Source of the DNA: Pseudomonadota bacterium
GTDB taxonomy: Bacteria; Pseudomonadota; Gammaproteobacteria; Steroidobacterales; Steroidobacteraceae
Direction of reading: 5' to 3'
Length of the DNA: 64,000 nt
Assembly: GCA_016705325.1 (NCBI GenBank)
Contig: JADIYJ010000001.1
Span: forward strand, 26,323-90,322
The notes beneath the pieces are model-generated. The model was given only the letters and a program-made list of their open reading frames with translations, did no database searches and had not been told where the DNA came from. Position numbers and translations under genes: made by a program. Positions 17,844 to 27,341 of this stretch are shown here, piece after piece. Position 1 is the stretch's first letter. Each line of letters starts with the position of its first letter.

Positions 17844-18209
17844 ATGACAGACAGCGTCGGCAATGTGGTGCGGCCAGCATCCCCAGTCGCAGCGGCAGGT
17901 TCCACCGCGACGGGCGGCAAGCGCTTGCCGGCGGCAGGAAGCCAGCCGCCGCCTGAAACTGCCGCGCGTGTGGCGGAGCAGGCCGTCGCCGATCTCCAGG
18001 CAACCGTGCAACGCATGAATGCGCTCATGACCGAAAGCCGGCGGGCACTGAGGTTCCAGGTCGATGAGGCCAGTGGGCGCACGATCATCACCGTTCTCAA
18101 CCCGGAAACGGGCGAAATCGTGCGCCAGATTCCTTCACCTGAAATGATGGCGCTGGCGCGCTCGCTGGAGGCGGGCGGCAAGGGTGCCATGCTGCAGGAG
18201 CGCGCCTGA
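17844..18209 (+). CDS. flaG: FlaG family protein
   Basis: From 17844 the product is 121 residues. A low-complexity N-terminus precedes the FlaG core: helix VADLQATVQRMNALM, then LRFQVDEASGRTIITVLNPE and IVRQIPSPEMMALARSL. FlaG influences filament length in Pseudomonas and Vibrio; the mechanism is not settled. The sigma-54 promoter for fliD lies just after its stop codon, so flaG seems to be read from another start, possibly through the fliC terminator. Confidence 0.85.
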   Translation: MTDSVGNVVRPASPVAAAGSTATGGKRLPAAGSQPPPETAARVAEQAVADLQATVQRMNALMTESRRALRFQVDEASGRTIITVLNPETGEIVRQIPSPEMMALARSLEAGGKGAMLQERA

Positions 18210-18212
18210 TCG

Positions 18213-18228
18213 AGGCACGGATCTTGCT
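18213..18228 (+). promoter_or_regulatory. Sigma-54 promoter for fliD
   Basis: AGGCACGGATCTTGCT matches the -24/-12 consensus at all but the first base (A for T), with the correct 12-base distance between GG and GC. It begins 3 bases after the flaG stop codon and lies about 66 bases before fliD. Confidence 0.7.
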
Positions 18229-18293
18229 TAACGTTGCCACGGCGGCGACTTCCGCACCGGCAGGACACGCATCGGCAGGCAGCGAACGAACTC

Positions 18294-19679
18294 ATGGCCA
18301 GCATCACCGCCACCGGCATTGGCTCCGACCTGGACATTTCGGGCCTGGTCAAGAGTCTCGTTGCCGCGGAGGGCAAGGCGCATGCCAGCCGTCTCGAGCG
18401 ACGCGAGGCGGGATTCCAGGCGCGCCTCTCGGCCTACGGCAGCTTCCGCAGCGCCGTGGAGGAATTGCGCTCCGCACTCGAACCGCTCAAGACGCTGAGC
18501 CGGTTCCAGGGTCGTACCGTCACCTCCGGCAACAAGGACATCGTCACCGGGACTGCGGGCGCCACGGCCGCCCCGGGCAGTTTTGCCATCGAAGTTGTGC
18601 AGCTCGCAACGCCGCAGAAACTGCGTTCCGGGGTATTCGCCGCGGACACCACGGCGGTCGGCACGGGGTCGCTGGTCGTCACGACCGGCGGCAAGTCGAT
18701 GACGCTGGTGATCGATTCGACGCACGGCACGCTGGCGGGAATTCGCGACGCGGTGAACGCTGCGAGCGACAACCCGGGCGTGACCGCGTCGATCGTGACT
18801 GGCACGGCAGGCGCGCAGCTGGTCCTCACCGCGCGCAGCACCGGCGCAAGCAACGCAATCACCGTCACCCAGAGCGGCGGGGATGGGGGTCTTGCCAGCC
18901 TGGTGTACGACCCGGCGAACTCGATCCTGAACCTGACCGAGGTCAGCGCCGCCCGCGACGCTTCGATCCTCGTCGACGGCGTCGCGGTGACGAGCGCGAC
19001 GAACTCGTTCACGTCGGCCATCAGCGGCTTGACGATCGATGCGACCGGCGTGTCGACCGTTGGCGAGCCGACCACTCTCACGATCGCGTACGACACGACC
19101 GGGGCCCGCAGCAGGATCGACGAATTCGTCGGCGCCTACAATTCGCTGGTCGACAACCTGCGCGCGCTGGCGAGCTACGATCCGGAAACGAAAGTGGCCG
19201 GCCCCTTGCTCGGCGACGCCACCTATCGGGACTTCTCGGAGTCCGTGCGCCGCCTGATGTCGACGGCGACCGGTGGGCTCGGCGTGTCGTTCGCCACGCT
19301 GGCGGAGCTCGGCATCAGCCGCACGCTCGACGGCACTCTCGAAGTGAACGAGGCGAAGCTTGCGGCCGCGCTGACCACCGACTTCGACGGTGTTGGCCGG
19401 TTCTTCTCCGATGCCGGCGATGGCGTCGCCACGCGCATGGACACGCTGCTCGAGCGCTATGTCACCGCCGGCGGCGCGCTCGACACGCGGATCAAGGGGC
19501 TGCAGCGGAGCATCGACGGGATCGGCGACGAGCGCGAGGCATTGCAGACGCGCCTGACCGCTTACGAGGCCCGGCTGCGCACACAGTTCAACGCGCTCGA
19601 CAGCCTGGTCGCCAAGTTGCGCAGCACCGGCGATTACCTCAACCAGCAGCTCGCCAACCTGCCCGGCGCCGCGCGGTAG
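18294..19679 (+). CDS. fliD: Flagellar filament cap FliD (HAP2)
   Basis: The ATG at 18294 gives 461 residues opening MASITATGIGSDLDISGLV, the canonical FliD start; the earlier in-frame ATG at 18234 adds residues that do not fit. FliD_N and FliD_C regions are present, with an internal flagellin_IN-like repeat near ATLAGIRDAVNAASDNPGV and the C-terminal coiled-coil QLANLPGAAR. FliD caps the filament and folds incoming flagellin. Followed by fliS and fliT, its usual partners. Confidence 0.94.
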   Translation: MASITATGIGSDLDISGLVKSLVAAEGKAHASRLERREAGFQARLSAYGSFRSAVEELRSALEPLKTLSRFQGRTVTSGNKDIVTGTAGATAAPGSFAIEVVQLATPQKLRSGVFAADTTAVGTGSLVVTTGGKSMTLVIDSTHGTLAGIRDAVNAASDNPGVTASIVTGTAGAQLVLTARSTGASNAITVTQSGGDGGLASLVYDPANSILNLTEVSAARDASILVDGVAVTSATNSFTSAISGLTIDATGVSTVGEPTTLTIAYDTTGARSRIDEFVGAYNSLVDNLRALASYDPETKVAGPLLGDATYRDFSESVRRLMSTATGGLGVSFATLAELGISRTLDGTLEVNEAKLAAALTTDFDGVGRFFSDAGDGVATRMDTLLERYVTAGGALDTRIKGLQRSIDGIGDEREALQTRLTAYEARLRTQFNALDSLVAKLRSTGDYLNQQLANLPGAAR

Positions 19680-19717
19680 GTTCAATGACGAAGCGCAGCA
19701 TCGCGGAGTAAGTTCAT

Positions 19718-20116
19718 ATGTACACGGGACCACAGTCCGGAGTCTCAGCGTATCGTGACGTTCGCGCGGGCGGGGCGCATGGCGCGAGTCCGCACGGAGT
19801 GGTCCTCATGATGCTCGATGGCGCACTCATGCGCGTGGCTGCGGCCAGGGGCCAGATCGAGCGTGGCGAGGTGGCCGCAAAGGCGGAGTCACTCAGCCGC
19901 GCGCTGGCAATCGTCGAGGCGTTGCGCCTGGCGCTCGACCACGAGCGGGGCGGCGAAATCGCGCACAACCTGGAGAACCTGTACGACTACGTGTCGCTGC
20001 GGATCACCCAGGCAAACCTGCGCACTTCCGTGCAACCGCTCGAGGAGGCTGCATCGCTGCTGAATGAAGTGCGCCTGGCCTGGGCCGCGATCGCGCCGGA
20101 CGCGGCGCGTCCCTGA
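19718..20116 (+). CDS. fliS: Flagellin export chaperone FliS
   Basis: A 132-residue helical protein with the FliS signatures YRDVRAGGAHGASPHGVVLM near the N-terminus and NLENLYDYVSLRITQANL near residue 86. FliS binds the C-terminus of flagellin in the cytosol and prevents early polymerisation. A CGGAGTAAG sequence precedes the ATG, and fliT starts 7 bases after the stop codon. Confidence 0.94.
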   Translation: MYTGPQSGVSAYRDVRAGGAHGASPHGVVLMMLDGALMRVAAARGQIERGEVAAKAESLSRALAIVEALRLALDHERGGEIAHNLENLYDYVSLRITQANLRTSVQPLEEAASLLNEVRLAWAAIAPDAARP

Positions 20117-20123
20117 TCGCCGC

Positions 20124-20432
20124 ATGTCAGACCACGACAAACTGCAGACGCTGCTCGCCATCACGCGGGTGCTCGAAGAGGCGGTGACGAACTGCGAGTT
20201 CGAGCTCGCGCTGCGGCTGCAGGACGAGTTGCGCCAGCGCCTGGCAGCGCTATCGACTGCGGGCCAGCGTGAGCCGCAGGTGGAACTGGTGCTCGCGGAG
20301 CTGCAGACAGCGAACGCGCGCCTGTTGACGAACGCGGAGCAGGCGCGCGGGGCGGTACTGTCCGCCTTGCTGCAGCTGGCGCAGCGGCGCCGGGCGGTCG
20401 ACGGCTACACTGCCTTCGCCCCCGGACGTTGA
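20124..20432 (+). CDS. fliT: FliT-like flagellar chaperone
   Basis: A 102-residue, wholly helical Leu/Glu/Arg-rich protein with no strong motif. Size, composition and position directly after fliS fit FliT, the chaperone of the cap protein FliD. FliT homologues in this lineage are very divergent, so the name rests mainly on gene order. The ATG at 20124 is preferred to earlier in-frame codons because those overlap fliS. Confidence 0.65.
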   Translation: MSDHDKLQTLLAITRVLEEAVTNCEFELALRLQDELRQRLAALSTAGQREPQVELVLAELQTANARLLTNAEQARGAVLSALLQLAQRRRAVDGYTAFAPGR

Positions 20433-20471
20433 GTCGCCACCCGGCGATGCCCGGCGGGTGAGCATGCAGCC

Positions 20472-21047
20472 ATGACCGCTCAACCATCCCGCCCGGGATC
20501 GGAGACGACGCGCCTGGTGCGGGCCGATCGCTTACCGCTCGTCGTTGCGGTCATCGAGCCGCCCTCGATCGAGTTGCTGCACCGATGGAACAGCGACAAC
20601 CTGGACCTGTTGCACGCGCTGGCCGCGTTCGAGGATGCGCCGCGCGAAGGCAGGGAGGACCATGGGCCGTTTGCCGCTGAAATCAGCAAGCTCGATGCCA
20701 AGCTGCGGCTCATCCTGCGCCTGCTCGGCCGCCTGACCGCGGCCAGCACACCGCTGCCTGACGAACGCGAACTGCGTTTTGGTGCCGACCGGCTCGAATG
20801 GACCGGACCGGCGATCGGGCCGGCGGGTGTGCGCGCCGTCGCGCACCTGCACCTGTCGCCGTTGATCAATGAACCGCTGCGCCTGCCCGGGTTGCTGCTG
20901 CTGAACCCAGCGGGTGCCGCGGAGCCCGCATGGCAGTGCTTGCGTTACCAAGGGCTCGACCCGTTGACCGTCGATGCGATCGAAAAACACATATTCCTGT
21001 ACCACCGGCGCGCGGTGGCCAAGGCCCGGCAGCAACTGGCCCCTTGA
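20472..21047 (+). CDS. PilZ-like protein of the flagellar cluster
   Basis: The 191-residue protein has an N-terminal helical part (IEPPSIELLHRWNSDNLDLL, then AKLRLILRLLGRL near 77-90) and a C-terminal beta-rich part with LRFGADRLEWTG and VRAVAHLHLSPLINEPLRLP, a layout like degenerate PilZ proteins coded near fleQ in Xanthomonas and relatives. The c-di-GMP binding signatures RxxxR and D/NxSxxG are not evident, so nucleotide binding is doubtful. It may modulate motility or act as an adaptor. The call is by fold pattern and position; a search would be needed to confirm it. Confidence 0.6.
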   Translation: MTAQPSRPGSETTRLVRADRLPLVVAVIEPPSIELLHRWNSDNLDLLHALAAFEDAPREGREDHGPFAAEISKLDAKLRLILRLLGRLTAASTPLPDERELRFGADRLEWTGPAIGPAGVRAVAHLHLSPLINEPLRLPGLLLLNPAGAAEPAWQCLRYQGLDPLTVDAIEKHIFLYHRRAVAKARQQLAP

Positions 21048-21245
21048 CGAGGCGGGCCACCACATATAGTGGCTAGAATTCACAACCCGTCTATAGATTG
21101 TACTTCCAGAATGTATTAAGTTAAATAAATGATAATAACTGTCCCGACTTGTGGTCTACTTCGACCATAAGAATAAGGGTTGGTCGAAGGCGGACTCTGT
21201 TCGCTTTCGGGTGCGACGGGATGCGTGCAAGGCCGGGGTGGGTGG
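21048..21245 (+). promoter_or_regulatory. AT-rich leader and promoter region of fleQ, with hairpin
   Basis: This gap is far more AT-rich than its surroundings, especially 21060-21175. No sigma-54 or sigma-28 element is visible, in keeping with a sigma-70-type promoter for the master regulator; TTGTAC and TTAAAT 17 bases apart (near 21099-21127) are a weak candidate. CTTCGACC at 21159-21166 and GGTCGAAG at 21182-21189 form a perfect 8-bp stem with a 15-base loop, about 57 bases before the fleQ start codon. Confidence 0.5.
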
Positions 21246-22649
<1,404 letters not shown>

Positions 22650-22735
22650 CGGAAGCATGGCCCCGTGCGCAACGCGACCGACGTTTGCCGCGGCAATGGC
22701 CGCGAGTGCTGGCCGAATCCCGCGGCAGACAGGCC

Positions 22736-22751
22736 CGGCACGCTATTTGCT
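22736..22751 (+). promoter_or_regulatory. Sigma-54 promoter for fleS-fleR
   Basis: CGGCACGCTATTTGCT matches the -24/-12 consensus except the first base. The GC of the -12 box is only about 15 bases before the ATG taken as the fleS start, which would leave almost no leader. Either translation starts a little downstream or the message is nearly leaderless. Confidence 0.7.
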
Positions 22752-22765
22752 TGGTCATTGCCCGC

Positions 22766-23971
22766 ATGCATCCGGCCAGACGCAATTCCGGGATCGAATC
22801 GCAGCAGACGCTGGTGCTCGAGGAGGCATTCTCGAGTTTCACCCGGGCGTCGCACTCGCTCGAGCAGACCTACCGCTCGCTCGAGGACCGCATCGCGCGC
22901 CTGACGGCGGAGCTTGCCGCGGCCAACGACCAGCAGGCACAACAGGCGGCTGAGAACGCGCGGCTCTGCGAGCGGTTGACACTGCTGCTCGAAGCGCTGC
23001 CTGGGGGCGTGCTGGTCATCGATGCGGGCGGCACGGTCGTCCAGGCCAATGGGGTCGCCGCGACGCTGATCGGCGAAGTTGTCGTGGGGCTGCCCTGGGA
23101 CGTGGTGGCGACGCGAGCATTCGCGCACCAGGACGGCGTCGACGTGGTGCTGCGCGATGGTCGGCGACTGACGCAATCGGAGCGCGACCTGCCCGATCGC
23201 TCCGGCCGCATCGTGCTGCTCACCGACGATACCGACGCCCGTGCGATACGCGAGTTGCTCGATCGCCACCGGCGCCTGTCGGCGATGGGAGAAATGGCCG
23301 CGAAACTCGCGCACCAGATTCGTACCCCGCTGTCCGCGGCGCTGCTCTATGCATCGCAACTGGCGGCCCCGGTCATCTCTGCCACCGAGCGGCAGAGGTT
23401 CGCGGAACGTGCGGTCGCCCGCCTCAAGGACCTCGACCGGACGGTCCAGGAAATGCTGACCTTCGCGCGCGGCGGGCCGCAACCGGCCGAGCATGTGCGG
23501 GTCGGCTCCGTGCTTGCGGAAGTGCTGCAGGTTCTCGAGCCGGACCTCGCCGCCGGAGGCATGGTCCTGCAGGTGGTCTGCGACGCAGATGCCGCCGAAC
23601 TCACCGGCAGCCGGACGGCGCTGGCCGGGGCGCTCGCGAATCTGGTCACCAACGCCAGGCAGGCAATGAACGGTCAGGGTGTCGTGTTGCTCGAGGCCCA
23701 GCCGGCCGGCGACGGCTGGGTGGATATCCGCGTCAGCGACAGCGGCCCTGGCATTTCCCCGCAGCATCGCGAGCGGCTGTTCGAGCCTTTCTTCACCACG
23801 CGACAGGGCGGTACCGGCCTCGGCCTCGCCATCGTGAAGTCCGTCGTCGATGCGCACCACGGCACGATCGCCGCAGTGGATTCGCCACTCGGCGGGGCCT
23901 GTTTTTCGATCCGGTTGCCGCTGTCGGTCCGCGGCACAACCGGGAAGCCATCAGGGAGGGTCGATGCCTGA
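22766..23971 (+). CDS. fleS: Flagellar sensor histidine kinase FleS
   Basis: The 401-residue protein has no membrane helix, as in Pseudomonas FleS. An N-terminal coiled-coil (LEEAFSSFTRASHSLEQTY) leads to a PAS-like region (LLEALPGGVLVIDAGG). The dimerisation box EMAAKLAHQIRTPLSAAL has the phospho-acceptor His183, and the ATPase domain has LANLVTNARQAM, DSGPGIS and TGLGLAIVKSVVDAHHG. It phosphorylates FleR to activate the hook-basal-body genes. Start uncertain: the ATG at 22766 lies almost on the expected transcription start, and a GTG before LEEAF is possible. Confidence 0.92.
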   Translation: MHPARRNSGIESQQTLVLEEAFSSFTRASHSLEQTYRSLEDRIARLTAELAAANDQQAQQAAENARLCERLTLLLEALPGGVLVIDAGGTVVQANGVAATLIGEVVVGLPWDVVATRAFAHQDGVDVVLRDGRRLTQSERDLPDRSGRIVLLTDDTDARAIRELLDRHRRLSAMGEMAAKLAHQIRTPLSAALLYASQLAAPVISATERQRFAERAVARLKDLDRTVQEMLTFARGGPQPAEHVRVGSVLAEVLQVLEPDLAAGGMVLQVVCDADAAELTGSRTALAGALANLVTNARQAMNGQGVVLLEAQPAGDGWVDIRVSDSGPGISPQHRERLFEPFFTTRQGGTGLGLAIVKSVVDAHHGTIAAVDSPLGGACFSIRLPLSVRGTTGKPSGRVDA

Positions 23972-25298
23972 GCATGCGGTGCTGGTGGTCGAGGACGACT
24001 GTGCGTTGCGCGAGGCGCTGTGCGACACGCTCATGGTTGCGGGCTACGAGGTCCGGCCCGCCGCGGACGGCGCGACGGCGCTCAACGTCCTCGAGCGCGA
24101 GGCCGTCGACCTCGTGGTCAGCGACGTGCAGATGCAGCCGATGGACGGCCACGCGCTGCTCGGCCTGATCCGTGCTCGCCAGCCGAACCTGCCGGTGATC
24201 CTGATGACTGCCTACGGCAGCATCCGGCAGGCGGTCGACGTGATGCGTGCTGGCGCCACCGAGTACCTGGTCAAGCCGTTCGAAGCTCGCGCCCTGGTCG
24301 AGCTGATCGAGCGTTACTCGCATTGCAGCAGTGCCGGGGACTCGCTGCTCGCGGTGGACCCGCGCAGCCGCGAGCTGAAGCAGCTTGCGCAGCGTCTTGC
24401 GCAGACCGAGACCAGCGTGCTGCTGACAGGGGAGAGCGGAACCGGCAAGGAAGTGTATGCGCGCTTCCTGCACCAGCAGTCGCGCCGCGCCTCCGGGCCC
24501 TTCGTGCCGATCAACTGCGCCGCGATTCCGGAGACGATGCTCGAGGCGCTGCTGTTCGGGTTCGAGAAGGGCGCCTTCACCGGCGCCCAGGTCGCGCATG
24601 CGGGCAAGTTCGAGCAGGCGCAGGGCGGGACACTGCTGCTCGATGAAATTTCGGAGCTGCCGCAGAACCTGCAGTCGAAGCTGCTGCGGGTGCTGCAGGA
24701 GCGCGAAGTCGAGCGGCTGGGTTCCACGCGCACGATCGCGCTGGACGTCCGGGTGGTCGCCGCGACCAATCGCACACTCAGGACGCTCGTCGGCGAAGGG
24801 CGGTTTCGCGAGGATCTCTACTACCGGTTGAGCGTCTTCCCGCTGGAGATTCCGCCGCTGCGCGACCGGACCGGCGACATCTGGCCGTTGTTCGAGCACT
24901 CGCTGCGCCGGCACTGCGCGGGCTCCAGGGCGCTGCCTGCCGTCACCGACGCCGCACGGGTTGCGCTGTGCGCGCATCGCTGGCCCGGCAACGTGCGCGA
25001 GCTGGATAACCTCGCCCAGCGCGCCCTCGTGTTGCTGCACGGTGACGTGATCGGGCCCGAGCAGCTGCATTTCGAGACCGGCAGCAATGCAACGCCGGCC
25101 ATTGCACCTGCGGCCGCGGACGAGTCGCGCCTCGGCGAGGCGCTGCGCTCGCGCGAGTCGCGCCTGATCCTGCAGGCGCTGGCGAAGGGTCGCGGCAGCC
25201 GCAAGAGCGCCGCGGAAACCCTCGGAATCAGCCCGCGCACGTTGCGTCACAAGCTCTCCCAGATGCGCGCCGCCGGCATCGCCATCCCCGAAGACTGA
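23964..25298 (+). CDS. fleR: Flagellar response regulator FleR (sigma-54 activator)
   Basis: The 444-residue protein has a receiver domain with acidic pocket EDD at 10-12, phospho-acceptor Asp54 (VVSDVQM) and Lys in YLVKPFE; an AAA+ domain with GESGTGKE and GAFTGA; and a C-terminal helix-turn-helix, SRKSAAETLGISPRTLRHKL. The ATG at 23964 overlaps the end of fleS by 8 bases behind an AGGGAGGG box, so the two are translationally coupled. FleR activates the second tier of sigma-54 promoters. Confidence 0.94.
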   Translation: MPEHAVLVVEDDCALREALCDTLMVAGYEVRPAADGATALNVLEREAVDLVVSDVQMQPMDGHALLGLIRARQPNLPVILMTAYGSIRQAVDVMRAGATEYLVKPFEARALVELIERYSHCSSAGDSLLAVDPRSRELKQLAQRLAQTETSVLLTGESGTGKEVYARFLHQQSRRASGPFVPINCAAIPETMLEALLFGFEKGAFTGAQVAHAGKFEQAQGGTLLLDEISELPQNLQSKLLRVLQEREVERLGSTRTIALDVRVVAATNRTLRTLVGEGRFREDLYYRLSVFPLEIPPLRDRTGDIWPLFEHSLRRHCAGSRALPAVTDAARVALCAHRWPGNVRELDNLAQRALVLLHGDVIGPEQLHFETGSNATPAIAPAAADESRLGEALRSRESRLILQALAKGRGSRKSAAETLGISPRTLRHKLSQMRAAGIAIPED

Positions 25299-25330
25299 GC
25301 CAGGTCGAGCCCGCCGGAGCAGCGATTGCA

Positions 25331-25651
25331 ATGAGTGAAATGGCCATTCAGCAGATTCTCACGCAGATGCGCACGCTCGCTGCGGAAATCGATGCGCCGG
25401 CGCGCGCGGCGGGCAGCGAGCCGGCGCCGTCCGGTTTCGGCACGTTGCTCGAGCACGCCATCGAGTCGGTCAACACGCAGCAGGGCGAGGCGCGCCAGCT
25501 TGCCGCCGCGCTCGAAGCCGGCACGCCGGGCGTGGACATCGCGCAGGTGATGATCGAGGTGCAGAAGGCGAGCCTGGCCTTCAAGGCCATGACCGAGGTG
25601 CGCAATCGCCTGGTCAATGCCTACCAGGACATCATGAACATGCCTGTCTGA
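25331..25651 (+). CDS. fliE: Flagellar hook-basal body protein FliE
   Basis: A 106-residue protein with the FliE pattern: a variable N-terminus, FGTLLEHAIESVNTQQGEAR, and the C-terminal LVNAYQDIMNMPV. FliE links the MS-ring to the proximal rod and is the first substrate exported. It begins the fliEFGHIJ block, 32 bases after fleR; no separate sigma-54 element was found in that gap. Confidence 0.95.
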   Translation: MSEMAIQQILTQMRTLAAEIDAPARAAGSEPAPSGFGTLLEHAIESVNTQQGEARQLAAALEAGTPGVDIAQVMIEVQKASLAFKAMTEVRNRLVNAYQDIMNMPV

Positions 25652-25685
25652 GGCCTGACACAGCAACGCGAGGCGGGAAGCACAA

Positions 25686-27341
25686 ATGGCAGAGGGACAG
25701 GTGGTGGCAGCGGCTCGGCCGCGCTTCGACCCGCGGCGCGTGCCGGGGCTGCGCGGCCTGGCGCTGCTCGCCGGGGTCGCGGCCAGCGTGGCGGTCGGCG
25801 TCGGCGTCATCCTGTGGATGCAGAAGCCGGATTACCAGCTGCTCTACGGCAATCTCACCGATCGCGACGCCGGATCGGTGGTGCAGGGGCTCGAGGGCGC
25901 CGGGATTCCCTACCGGATCTCCGGCGGCACGGTGCTCGTGCCGGCGGACAAGATCCACGACGCGAGGCTCAAGCTGGCCGCACAGGGGCTGCCGCAGGGC
26001 ACCGCCGCGGGAATCGAGATCATCGAGGACCAGAAGGGGTTCGGCAGCAGCCAGTTCATGGAGACGGCACGCTACCACCACGCGCTCGAGGTCGAGCTGG
26101 CGCGCACCATCGCAACCGTGCAGTCGGTGCAGAACGCTCGTGTCCACCTCGCGATGTCCCGCCAGTCCGCGCTGCTGCGCAACCGCGGCACCGCGAGCGC
26201 ATCGGTGCTGGTCAACCTGTTTCCCGGCCGGCGCCTCGAGTCGCAGCAGGTGGCCGCGATCACGCACCTGGTCGCGTCGAGTGTGCCGGACCTCGAGGCG
26301 GCGCGCGTCACGGTCATCGACCAGACCGGCCGGCTGCTGAGCTCCCCGAGCGACAGCGACGAACTCGGTCGCAGCGGCGCCCAGTTCGAGTACGTCAACC
26401 GCATGGAAGAAACGTACGCGCGCCGCATCGTCGGCCTGCTCGAGCCGCTGGTGGGGCCGGGCAAGGTCCGGGCCGAGGTCAACGCGGCGGTGGATTTCAC
26501 GGAAGCCGAGCAGGTCAGCGAGTCCTTTGGCACGGAACGGGCCGCGCTGCGCAGCGAACAGACGGCCGAGGACATCAAGCGGGGCGGCATGGAAGCGCAG
26601 GGAATCCCGGGGGCGCTGACCAACCAGCCGCCCGAGGATGTCCCGCAGACGCCAGCGGACGCGCGGACTCGTCCGGCAGCACCGGCTGCAGCCGCGAGCG
26701 ACCAGTCGCCGGCCGCGGCGGAGCCGATCAGCACTTCGCGGCGGGCAACGCGCAACTACGAGATCGATCGCATGTTGAGCCGCAAGCGGCCTGCGCCCGG
26801 CAACCTGCGCAGGCTGTCGGTGGCGGTGCTGGTTGACGCCGGCCCGGCGACCTCGCCGGCGGATGCCGGCAGCGCGGGTGCCGCGGCTGCGCCCACCGCG
26901 GCCGACATCGAGCGCATGACTGGACTGGTCAAGCAGGCGGTCGGCTTCGACGAGCAGCGCGGCGACACTGTCAGCGTGATCAGCGCGGCGTTCCGGGCCG
27001 AAGAGCAGGGCGACGACACGGCGGGCATGCCGGTCTGGCGCAGCCCGGTGCTGCTGACGCTGTTGAAGCAGGCATTCGGTGTGCTGCTCGTGGCCCTGGT
27101 GGTCTTCACGGTGCTGCGACCGGTGGCGCGACGTCTGTCCGAGCCAGGAGCTTTCGCCGCGGGTCCGGCGGTTGCCGACCTGTTGGGGCGACCGGGCATG
27201 GCCGGTCTCCCGGGCGGCGGTGCACCGATGCTGCAAGGCATGAACCACGAGCAGCAGCTTGCGGCGGCACGCAACCTGGTGGGCCAGGACCCACGCCGGG
27301 TGGCGCAGACGATGAAGCGCTGGCTGGATCACGATGGCTGA
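25686..27341 (+). CDS. fliF: Flagellar MS-ring protein FliF
   Basis: The 551-residue inner-membrane protein has two transmembrane helices, near residues 22-43 and 460-482. Between them the ring-building domains include YQLLYGNLTDRDAGSVVQGL and FMETARYHHALEVELARTIA. The C-terminal tail, about 500-551, supplies the FliG-binding end. FliF forms the MS-ring on which the C-ring and export gate are built. It overlaps fliG by 8 bases. Confidence 0.95.
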   Translation: MAEGQVVAAARPRFDPRRVPGLRGLALLAGVAASVAVGVGVILWMQKPDYQLLYGNLTDRDAGSVVQGLEGAGIPYRISGGTVLVPADKIHDARLKLAAQGLPQGTAAGIEIIEDQKGFGSSQFMETARYHHALEVELARTIATVQSVQNARVHLAMSRQSALLRNRGTASASVLVNLFPGRRLESQQVAAITHLVASSVPDLEAARVTVIDQTGRLLSSPSDSDELGRSGAQFEYVNRMEETYARRIVGLLEPLVGPGKVRAEVNAAVDFTEAEQVSESFGTERAALRSEQTAEDIKRGGMEAQGIPGALTNQPPEDVPQTPADARTRPAAPAAAASDQSPAAAEPISTSRRATRNYEIDRMLSRKRPAPGNLRRLSVAVLVDAGPATSPADAGSAGAAAAPTAADIERMTGLVKQAVGFDEQRGDTVSVISAAFRAEEQGDDTAGMPVWRSPVLLTLLKQAFGVLLVALVVFTVLRPVARRLSEPGAFAAGPAVADLLGRPGMAGLPGGGAPMLQGMNHEQQLAAARNLVGQDPRRVAQTMKRWLDHDG

